A DNA stretch of 64,000 nucleotides, taken from contig NC_092642.1 of NCBI RefSeq assembly GCF_039555335.1, positions 35,252,181 through 35,316,180 of the forward strand, in the 5' to 3' direction. This document shows positions 37,308 to 47,404 of this stretch, in pieces. The stretch comes from Amphiura filiformis (taxonomy: Eukaryota; Echinodermata; Ophiuroidea; Amphilepidida; Amphiuridae). A model generated the notes under the pieces. It ran no database searches and had not been told where the DNA came from. It saw only the letters and a program-made list of their open reading frames with translations. The first letter of the stretch is position 1. Each line of letters begins with the position of its first letter. The position numbers were made by a program, and so were the translations under genes.

Positions 37308-38615
37308 ACTTCAAGAAAGAAATCAGGGTCATCAGTGTTAGGGGCATAATTTAGATATTAACTAAAAGCAAAGATAACCCATTGATTTCAATTGACACAA
37401 TTAATAACGACCATTGGGATCACTGAAATAGGAATGACATACCAAGGGCACAGAATTACGAATTAAAAATTTGCTCACCCCCATTGATTTTTCCACATGT
37501 TTTCATCATTGGCAAAAGAATGTGTTTCTTGGAGGAAGATAAAATCACAATCAAGAGAACGTAAAAAGTGAAACACTTTCCTTCTTTTTACATAATCTAG
37601 GATCTTGACAGACCATTAGTAGCCCAGTTCTGAACCTTTACATTGATCATTCATAACAATAGGTATATGATGGATCAGTGAAGATAAGAAGGATTATAAT
37701 ATATCCGTAACCTTGATATTATAGTATATCTCGAGGAAAAAGTGCAATGGACATGTTTTCATTTTATGTTTCAAATATCCCGCGCATGAAAATTGAGTAT
37801 TTAACCCAAAATGGAAAATGGAAAAATTTATTGGAAATCTGTTTAACAGATTTTTTGACATCTTTTCTGCACTGTATTATACCTAAATTAAGAATTTTTT
37901 ATAAATATTCAAAGAAAATATAGGTCATCCAAAAAATTGTGATTTTTACACATTTTGGGGCAAAAAAGGAAAAATAAGCAAAAATATCAAAATCTGTTTA
38001 ACAGCTTCATTCATCAAGTCATAACAAACGGCCTACATGCTTAATTTGTAATAAAATATTGAAATTGTGAAAAATATAGGTATTTATTGATTTTCATGTT
38101 TTTTCTTGCAAATATGCTAATAATATGCAAATTGTGAAATTGCAAAATAAAGTTTCTACATAGCATACATCTTTCAAGTGTGATGTTCAAAATGACAGAC
38201 ATCAAAAGGACATTCGATGAAATGTAAAGGTGTAGTAACAATTTTGGCATGGACTGTCTGGTCAGGAAAAGTACGGTAAGTTGAGCTGTACCCGTCTGAT
38301 TATATGGAAAACAACGCTAAACACCTGTATTTGGCACCATATTTTGGGTATTCGACATACAGATTGATATCTGAGAAAAAGGAGGAGGCCCTTTTTATTT
38401 TATTATTTTGAGAGGTAGGCCCCTCTAGTGATCACAAAACTCTTCTTAAATGACGTATTATGCATTTACAAAGCCGTAAAATAAGTTTCAACTTCTGAAA
38501 CATCTTTTTCAACAAGTTAAAACTGAAAGATTACAAAATAAAAAGAAATTTGAAAAATGTTCAAAAAAAGAGGACGGCGCGGACGAGAAAGATGTATTTT
38601 TGTTACTCAGCCTAA
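37308..38615. other. Intergenic DNA, nothing recognised
   Basis: AT-rich sequence without supported features. Confidence 0.3.
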
Positions 38616-38619
38616 ATAA

Positions 38620-39215
38620 GAAGTTCAATTATGTGCGTGACAATCATGATCGTGTTACGAGGCAAGCTGCATCTGGCCATTGCTAGCTCTTCCACCTCTT
38701 GTTCATGGTAATGACAATAAGTCCAAATTTTCGTTTGGCTATCTATGGCGGTAAGTTGTGGAATAATATTGACTCGCCTATTAGAAATGGTCTGGAAATG
38801 CTGTTAAAGGGGCATTTCGTGATCCACAGCCTCATCCCCCCACTTTTCTCAAAAGTTGAGATTTTTATATCACTGGAAACCTCTGGCTATATAATGTTTA
38901 TGTACAAAATATTTCTTGCAGATTAATTCGTTTAGCAAAGATATCGTGAAATTTGAATTTCGTTCTGGTGCACCAGAACGAAATTACAACGTATTGTCTA
39001 TGGAGCAGTGTCCGGCAGTGTAATACACATAATCATGCATAACTCACAAACGCAATATCGGAATCAACTGAAATTTTGGGAATATGCTTTTTTCGTGGAT
39101 ATGTACTGAAAAATGTCATAAAAAGAGGATGCTAGGAACACGAAATACTCCTTTAATGTTCAGTCTCAATCGTTTAAGATAATGTATAAAAGTAGCCATT
39201 TGAAGTAGATTGTAT
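38620..39215 (+). pseudogene. Degraded non-LTR retrotransposon reverse-transcriptase tail, split by a MITE
   Basis: In mixed plus-strand frames the sequence reads VRDNHDRVTRQAASG, then a PLVHGND-like segment, then YGGKLWNNIDSPIRNG, and after the MITE SFKIMYKSSHL. This resembles the C-terminal tail of LINE reverse transcriptases (YN-R...G..LWN.LP..IR...S...FK..LK..L). Frames shift several times and the catalytic domain is not present. The MITE at 38808-39152 interrupts it. Based on motif resemblance only. Confidence 0.45.
38804..39156. mobile_element. TTAA MITE with AGGGGCATTTCGTG ends, intact
   Basis: The element 38808-39152 is flanked by TTAA on each side. Ends: AGGGGCATTTCGTG and CACGAAATACTCCT. 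A perfect inner palindrome GAACGAAATT-type (AATTTCGTTCTGGTGCACCAGAACGAAATT) lies at about 38957-38986. Related copies are at 17069 and 39220. Confidence 0.88.
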
Positions 39216-39217
39216 AT

Positions 39218-40045
39218 ACCGTGATCCACAGCCTCATCCCCCCACTTTCCTCAAAAAAAGATGAGATTTTTATACCACTGGATACCTCTGGCTACATATT
39301 GTTTATGTACCAAAAATTTCTTGCAGATTAATTCGTTCAGTTAAGGGCTGGGGTATGAACGTTTGGACAGTATTTATTTTGGGACATTAGAGCACAACAG
39401 ACATATCGAATTGCATTCTGAATACGAAGAATGTCCTTCTGGTATGAAATAATTTTGATTTTTTTGAAATTCGCAATTTAATACACATTTTATGGCAAAT
39501 CATTAAAAATTGATATTTTTGATATTTAACAGTACTCAAAGTAAACTTTACAAATCTGATGATTTATACTTAAAGCGTATGTAGGTGGGATGAAAAGCCG
39601 ACGATCAATTGAAAATTTTGACCTTTCGTATTGGAGATATGGATTTTTTCCCAAAACACCAAAAAAATAGGTCTTTTTGGGAAAAAATCCATATCTTCAA
39701 TATGAAAGGTCAAAATTTTCAATTGACCGTCGGCTTTTCCTCCCAGCTACATTACACTTTAAGAATATATCATTAGATTTATATAATTTACTTCGAGGAC
39801 TGTTATATATCAAAAATTTGAAAAATATTAAATTTTTATAATTTGTCATAAAATTTGTATTATATTGTGATTTTCAAAAATGAAAATTATTTGATATCAG
39901 AAAGACATGCTTCGTATTCAGAAATGCAATCGACGATAGGTCTGAGGTGCTCTCATGTCCCTCCAAAAATACTGTCGAAACGCAATAAACGCTCATTCTA
40001 GATCCCTTAAAATATCGCCAAATTTGAATTTCGTGAATTTGAACT
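39218..40045. mobile_element. Second AGGGGCATTTCGTG-family copy, split by a foldback element
   Basis: GTGATCCACAGCCTCATCCCCCCAC to TTCTTGCAGATTAATTCGTTCAG (39218-39340) continues on the other side of the foldback element as AAATATCGCCAAATTTGAATTTCGTG (from 40010). In the intact copy the two parts are adjacent. Confidence 0.8.
39341..40010. mobile_element. TTAA foldback element FB, full length (662 bp)
   Basis: TTAA flanks both ends (39341-39344 and 40007-40010). The left end is GGGCTGGGGTATGAACGTTTGGACAG; the right end is CTGTCGAAACGCAATAAACGCTCATTCTAGATCCC. The arms pair over about 300 bp each around a centre near 39660. It has no coding capacity. Confidence 0.9.
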
Positions 40046-40142
40046 AATGAATTGTAGAACTAACGACATTTAGATACTTGTTAAAATCATGCACATGGGA
40101 AAAAACTATAACTGTCAACTCATTACAATGGGGGCTGTCAAC

Positions 40143-40798
40143 TTAAAGGGATCTGGAATGAGCGTTTTGACAGTATTTTTTGTGGGACATGAGAGCACAT
40201 CAGACATATCAAATTGCATTCTGAATATTAAGAATGTCTTTCTGATATCAAATAATTTTCATTTTTTGAAATTCACGATATAATACAAATTTTATGATAA
40301 ATTATTAAAATTTGATATTTTTCACATTTTGATATAACAGTCCTCGAAGTAAACTTTATAAATCTAATGATTTATACTTAAAGTGTATGTAGGTGGGAGG
40401 AAAAGCCGACGATTAATTGAAAATTTTGACCTTTCATATTGAAGATATGGATTTTTCCCCAAAAATACCTAATTTTTTTGGGTGTTTTGGAAAAAAAATC
40501 CATATCTTCAATACAAAAGGTGAACATTTTCAATTGATCGTTGGCTTTTCATCCCACCTACACACACTTTAAGTAAATCATCAGATTTATAAAGTTTATT
40601 TCAAGTACTGTTAAATATCAAAAATATCAATTTTTAATCATTTGCCATAAAATGTGTATTACATTGCAAATTTCAAAAAATCAAAATTATTTGATATCAG
40701 CAGGACATTCTTTGTATTCAGAATGCAATTCGATATGTCTGATGTGCTCTCATGTCCCACAATAAATACTGTCCAAACGTTCATACCCCTTCCCTTAA
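40143..40798. mobile_element. TTAA foldback element FB, full length, opposite orientation (648 bp)
   Basis: TTAA occurs at 40143-40146 and 40795-40798. The left end AGGGATCTGGAATGAGCG corresponds to the right end of the 39341 copy, and the right end ...CGTTCATACCCCTTCCC to its left end, so this copy is inverted. The centre is near 40470. Confidence 0.9.
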
Positions 40799-42848
40799 AC
40801 AATACATTTCTAATCACACCAACAAAGAGTCACCATCAAGAAGTCAATTTATTTCATTTCAGGAGTTGGCATATATTTCTGCCGACTTCCAATTTATTCA
40901 TTTTGACCTCTCTTCCGGAAGCCTTCACAAAATTTCATATTTTTGAGTCTACAACTCTGACAAGCAATTCAGTAACTTTATACAGCACAATTCATTTTTA
41001 AAACATTTACTACAACATTATCTTAAACATCTAAGAATAAGTTACCCCTATAAGAGTGAAAAATAGACTGATCCAATTACGGTTGTCAATTTGATTACAT
41101 TAAAAGTTTATAAGCATGGACCGTTCCATTTTACTCAAGGGAGTAGTAATGAGATACTTTACATGTACTGTAGAACTATTTTACATATTACATAATACAC
41201 TTTACACACACAACATGCACACAAAATGGAACAGCCAGCGAATAGGCCTACATTTTATCCACCCTAAACATCTTTTAACACAGCTGCTAAAGATAGCAAT
41301 AAATAGATGATTGTTTATATTGCAACTTTGAACGACAACTACAGATTGTTTTAGTCAATCATAATGCATAATAATTGTTGCAATTTAAATTATAGCAAGT
41401 GTTTTCACCCCACTATTTCACAATTATTGTAATTACTGGGTACAAAGGTCTATATTGTACTATGGGGCAAATTTCCACATATTGAGAATGTTCAACTGCT
41501 GCAAGATAATTCTATCCAGCACCCAATTGTAAGAAACCTTGGCAACACTTGCACAAATATGGATGCTAAAACAGGGCCCAGTTGTGCCAGATTAGCATCA
41601 CAATTTACTAATCTGACTTCTATGAAGTGCATTAAGAATGAAAGATTTTAAACATGTCCACTCTTGCTTTTGCATAATAATAAATTAAGTAAACTCAAAA
41701 AAGTTACCAAATTTACAAACCATGTTGAACAAACAAAACAAAAAAGGCAAAATATGATAATCTAAACACAGCTTTTTTCGCAGGCCCAGTGTACAAATAT
41801 TTTTTATATTTCACATTTGTTTTAAAACCATTTCATAACAGATAGATCATTTGAAAAAACATTGATAATCTCCCGAAATTGTAATTATCAACTAGTAATA
41901 TGTACACATATATCACTACCATTATTACAGTGTAAATCTATGAATCTCTTCCAGAAAAACATCAACAAATTTGTCACTGTATAGTTCCATCTAAAACAAG
42001 ATCATATTCACTATGCTAAAATTCAGAAAATTCATTCATTTGTTTCTCAATTGTAATAATATAATCATCATTATTATTATTGAATCCCGTGTGAGATTTC
42101 AAAAATAGCATTATATATCTATAACATATTATTTCCATGGCGTTCCCTAGTGCACTAGATAACACTAGAATAATTATGTTAGTTGACTTATAAATTAGAA
42201 TTAGCTCAAGCCTTGGGCTTGGAATTATGATTAAAAAAACCACATTTGTGGTTCGACAATATTTCTATACTCTATATTATAAATCTATACATTCAAAATA
42301 TTTCTACAGTCAGATTTTCCCCGTCCATAAAAATTGACAATCTCCGCCACTTGATTTGATCAAGATTAAAACTAGAAACACATAATTCACAGATCACAAT
42401 CTTAAATATCTGCGTCACTCACGGCAACTGTTGCCAGATTGAATAAATTGTATTTGTATACAACACTATACATAATATTTTGATGTTAAAAAGTTAAAAT
42501 CAGTGATTACTAATAAAAAAAATGCCTGATTTTGTTGCCTTTTATATAAAAAAAAAATATCTACAACATACTACGCTGATTGACTGGTAGCCGACTACAA
42601 GACCGTTTGCACAGTTTACAGAAATACGGATCAAACACTTTATAAAATGCTTACAAATAATCAAAATGTAACGTTATCGGTTCAGTTTGTTTTATAAAAT
42701 GGATGACGAGTGTCACATGTATCCCTGAAGTGTAAACTTAAAAATAATAACAAAATTGATCAAATATAAATTGCAAGTGCTCAAAATTAGAAAGGGTTAC
42801 AAAGATCATTCAGTTTCCTGGGTACAAAAAACTAAATTTTATCTTCCT

Positions 42849-43125
42849 GGCCTGGCTTCACAAAAAAGCATCTTTTCTGTAGCCTGGCTTCACCAAAAAG
42901 CATGTTTTCTGTAGCCTGGCTTCACCAAAAAGCATGTTTTCTGTAGCCTGGCTTCACCAAAAAGCATGTTTTCTGTAGCCTGGCTTCACCAAAAGCATGT
43001 TTTCTGTAGCCTGGCTTCACCAAAGAGCATGTTTTCTGTAGCCTGGCTTCACCAAAAGCATGTTTTCTGTAGCCTGGCTTCACCAAAAAGCATGTTTTCT
43101 GTAGGCTGGCTTCACCAAAAATTTT
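42849..43125. repeat. 32-bp minisatellite, about nine units
   Basis: The unit GCCTGGCTTCACCAAAAAGC ATGTTTTCTGTA is repeated head to tail with single-base losses in the A-run. The first unit (CACAAAAAAGCATC) and last unit (ending ATTTTTAATA) are the most divergent, as expected at array edges. Confidence 0.95.
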
Positions 43126-44130
43126 TAATAGCCGTAATCTATTGAGCTCTTGTCACACAAAGTAAACAACTTACCTGAGGCCATGAAAGAAATTTCTTTG
43201 GGTTAGTGTAACATTATTTGTTTGTTTTTCCTCCGAATACAAAAGGATGCATTTTGATATTGATGAAAATGGATAGACCTTTAATATCGTATGCAGTGCA
43301 GCCCTTTAGAATCTCATTTTTCATTGTAATTTTTCTGTACTGTCAAATTTGTTTTTAGAAATTTTGAGATTCAGGGCTATTTTTAAGGTTGGTAGGTTCA
43401 CGCTAACAAAAAATATTTTCTTGGCCTCAGTTGATAGTTTGTTGATGTTGGTGTTACACACAATGTAATTTTTCATCAAAATCATCTGAAACTTCAAAGT
43501 AATGTAATCAGTAGCACCAATCATGTACTAAACATCAGAGAAGACATCTTGCACTTCCCACAATACATTTCTTCCATTTCATTTTTCTGTACTGATTTGC
43601 TATCTAGTATAACATGGGTTGATAGTGAATGAAATGTACATAATGAATAGAGCACATCCAGATCTTGCAAACTGTTAATTATTTTACTATCCACCCATGT
43701 TTAGCCAGTCTATTCTCAAAATGAAAACAAAGGGAACCTGTACAAAGAAATGGGAGTGTCATTTGATGAAATGAGGTGATGCATTATGTAGCAAAGGATT
43801 CTGGGAAGGGCAAGATATCTTCTCTGTAAAAACATAAGAAAGTATATTGCATTTTGATGATCTGATTAGTGTCTTGCTTTCGATGATATATTTCAATTCT
43901 TTGTATAGCTGTGATTAAATAGTGGTGTTTAAAAACAATATTGCAAACAAAATGCAAAGTCTCAAAAGTAAAAACAGAAATTTGTAACAACAAAATGAGA
44001 AAAAAAACCCAACAACACCACACTTTTGGATCAAATTGAGAACCACAATTAAAAGGAGCATTTGGATATTATAAATGGAAACTTATACAAATACAATTCA
44101 AGCAAAGCTTTTGTACATAAAATAATGCTC

Positions 44131-44281
44131 TACTATTTTTCACCTTGGCGAGTCAGTAACATCAGTGTGCAATTTTATTGGGCACAGTGAGCGTTCGCTA
44201 AGAGCAGGTGTACACGCTAAGCGTATGAAGACCCACAACATACTGATGTTACCAACTTACCAAGAAGAAAAATAGTGTAAG
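44131..44281. mobile_element. MITE with CTATTTTTC...CTTGG ends, TA flanks
   Basis: CTATTTTTCACCTTGGCGAGTCAGTAACATCAGT at the left pairs with ACTGATGTTACCAACTTACCAAGAAGAAAAATAGTG at the right. TA on both sides is a possible 2-bp target duplication. Confidence 0.75.
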
Positions 44282-44531
44282 AATCCTTCATAATACTGCA
44301 TTTGATGAACAAACTAGCATGACAAATATTTGATTTTAAGGAGGACATCCCCTCTTACAAAAATATGCAGTAGGAAAATATGGACAGCGGTGACTACAAC
44401 CTTTTCTTTGAAAATATTTTTCAAAAGTACAGACGAGTCTAGCACCTACAGAGGGGGTTGGTTACTAAATGTTTTGCACACACATACAAATGGTATTCTG
44501 GTACCTACTCTGTACACAAACTTTCATTGAT

Positions 44532-44746
44532 TTAACCCCCTGAGCACTACCTGCCAATCTAACATTGCCTCTGATTGGTCAATTACATGATATTTTCACT
44601 TTAATCACCAATCAGAATGGAGCTTTGCAAATAATTCACCCCAATTATTTTGCGTGGTGAAATTATTCTGACAATGTTGCTGATTGGGCTAATTGATAAT
44701 GAAAACTTCTTTTTGGCCAATCGGCAGGTAGTTCTCATGGGGTTAA
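44532..44746. mobile_element. TTAA MITE with CCCCCTGAGCACTACCTGCC ends
   Basis: TTAA at both ends (44532-44535, 44743-44746). The 207-bp element has ends CCCCCTGAGCACTACCTGCC and GGCAGGTAGTTCTCATGGGG. A TTAA followed by CCC is the arrangement seen in piggyBac-type elements. Inner CCAATC/GATTGG words also pair. Confidence 0.87.
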
Positions 44747-45163
44747 TAACAAATAAGACATGAAATATGTTCAATATTTGCACTTTAAAATGCATCAGGC
44801 TAGCTTTACATGACTAAAAACATTTCAGTTTGGAATTGGAGTTGAGTGTACAAGTATAACTACATTATCTACATCATGGCTACAAAAAATTATTCAAAGG
44901 GACAAAAATATCACATATTTTTGTTTCTTTCAAAAGGTCATAAATACTAGTGAATATAATAAATTGCCACACATCTCCCAATTTATGTTACAATAAGTTA
45001 TCAATAATTAACACTTTTGCAAGTCAATCTGCAAAATTAAAAAAAAAAATATTTGGAAACTATTTTACCGACATAATGTGTAAATTATAATCACAATTGG
45101 TTTGTAAAATTTCGACATTTGTTATCTTCAAAGGACAGTAATGTTCACATAATTTGATGAGTT

Positions 45164-45320
45164 AGGGACAGAAAGACATATCTCCATATATAGCTGCCGT
45201 CAGGAAGTATGCCCTTGTATGCACTGCATACCATACACAAGTGTGTGAAGTTGAGCATCACACCGGCCAATCATACACACAGCAGCTATCAGAGAATGGA
45301 GATATGCCTTTCTGTCGCTG
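45164..45320. mobile_element. MITE with GACAGAAAGACATATCTCCAT ends
   Basis: GGGACAGAAAGACATATCTCCAT at the left and ATGGAGATATGCCTTTCTGTCGC at the right are inverse copies. No clear target duplication. Confidence 0.7.
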
Positions 45321-47404
45321 AGCCATCACTATTATAATTGGCAGTGATTCATTTACCCCATTACCCACATATCAAAATATGCTGCAAAATGTACAGAATC
45401 ATCAACAGAAACAATTTCTGTATCAAAATATGTTTAAAAACCCTTAATGGTGACATAGCTCTTTTAAGTACAGGAATATATTCCAAAAGCTTTTCATTCC
45501 CAATTTGCCATTTTTGAATAGAAAGCTCTTCTCCACTAAACAATTTCATTGGAACAAAATCTTCTGTTTAACAAAATTTGACCTATTTGTCCGACAAATT
45601 GAAATAATACCTCAAATCAAATCAAGACGTGCATAGATGTGTTGCATCTATAAGGTTTTGTTAATTTACACCATCTATGTTACAGTACCAACAGAAAGTG
45701 TTTTTTTTGCACAAATTTGTCAAGTAACAATTTTGCAAGATTCAATCAAATTGGTTCTCACAACATTTTAAGAGTCTGTACAGAACGAAATTTATGAAAA
45801 CACAGCAATATCATAATTATGATAATTTTCTAGCCTTCACAACACACACCATGTTTCATATGGATTTCTCAAGTTAGTGATGACACCACACTACTGCCTT
45901 TCCTAAAGTGTACACACCGCAACTTGAAATCTGTCGCATCAATTTTGCACTGTCGTCACTACCCCAAAAATGGAAAAGCACTGTAACATTAACTCTGATC
46001 TGAACAGAGGGCAGCAAGAGTTAAGTTTCGGATTGATTATTTTGATTGGCTTATTACGTAATCATGGTAACTCGTACTCCACCAGCAACATTATGATTAT
46101 AATACTGTTTTGGTCCCTTTGCAAATGCTGCTGATGGAATCGAAGAATTAAAACTCCTGAGAGGGTCAAATGTCAAGTATGGCAATTTTTTATTGGAAAA
46201 TATAATACCATTATTTCGGTTTTGGTACTCTACTTACTTCTAAACTGTCCGATATCAAAATATTTAAGTTTGGTATGACAAACTTGAATCTGCGCCAATT
46301 TCTGAACTGAGATTCTGCTGTACTAATTTGTTTATAACACGATTGTCACATGTATTCACAAATTAAAACAATATCCACCAAATTTTTCCATTTCTATATC
46401 AAATTGATAAAACAATAATTACTATGAAACATTCCCCAATCACTTAATAAATTACAAGTCATTTGATAGTTCATATTTTTGCAATATGCATTGATCACAT
46501 GTTTGTTTACAGTAAATTTGGAATCAGTTTCCATTCTTTTTTCATAATTCAACTATTTTGTTGAAAATTCATAGTATTTATGACGTGTGTGAGATATGAA
46601 AAGGTTAGCAGCCACATGAACTAGAACGTTCAAGGTTTTTACATGACACAGAGTGCAGCATTATTTCCTGATGATCCTTGTTATTATAGAACAATATTTC
46701 CTTTTGAAAGAATGATTTATTAATGACTGTATATGCGACAAGGCAACTCACAAAAACACAGAATCAAACTCTTTTCATGTTACTTGATTTCTATAAAGTC
46801 TTCAAGCGAACCAGAAAGTACCCAAATCCATATTTCAATCCAACAGATTATTCCTTGTTCAACTAGTAGTAGGTGAAATTTATTTACCAATGCACCCATC
46901 AATTACATCCCGTTTACGTCCATGTAAATTCAGAACTACGTACACCAGCTACAGAGTATGTTGGCTATTTTAGAGTACGTAGGCAGAAGTGCTACGCTCA
47001 ATTGCGTGTATAGCATACTACGAGTATATCAATCTCCAACATTTCGAGTCTCGCCTACTATGAGTTGAACAATGTATATCGTGACGTTATAATGGATTAG
47101 GGCATTTCCTATAATACGCAAGTCTGAGAAATCCAACGAGATAGGACCCAAAGAGTACCAACTTCACAATATGTCACCATAGTGTTACGCATGGTGCAAT
47201 TCCGAGTCGGTACCTTTTGTGTACAATCTCTGTGGAGGAATCAAACATTTCTCAGACCAAGATAAAGCCATGAACATTGTCAGTTTGCTACACATACGCA
47301 GCATGGCATTCAAACGGAGATGTTTTTATTTCATTTTTTACCTCCCCGATTGAACCATGAGCTTGATTCTGTGATCTTTGTGAGTAGTCTTAAGTGACAT
47401 CCAC

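Larger units (their letters stand above)
40800..47404 (-). other. 3' flank / possible long 3' UTR of TET
   Basis: No coding exon is supported. This 6.6 kb is AT-rich and poorer in transposons than the DNA to its left; it contains three small MITEs and one minisatellite, listed separately. Minus-strand AATAAA signals occur at several places, for example about 70 bases past the stop (near 47335), near 44178 and near 40850. Vertebrate TET genes have long 3' UTRs, so part of this may be transcribed, but the end cannot be set from sequence. Confidence 0.3.

Noticed and set aside
42849..43125. CRISPR-like array
   Set aside because: Head-to-tail units without spacers in an intron-bearing animal genome; an ordinary minisatellite.
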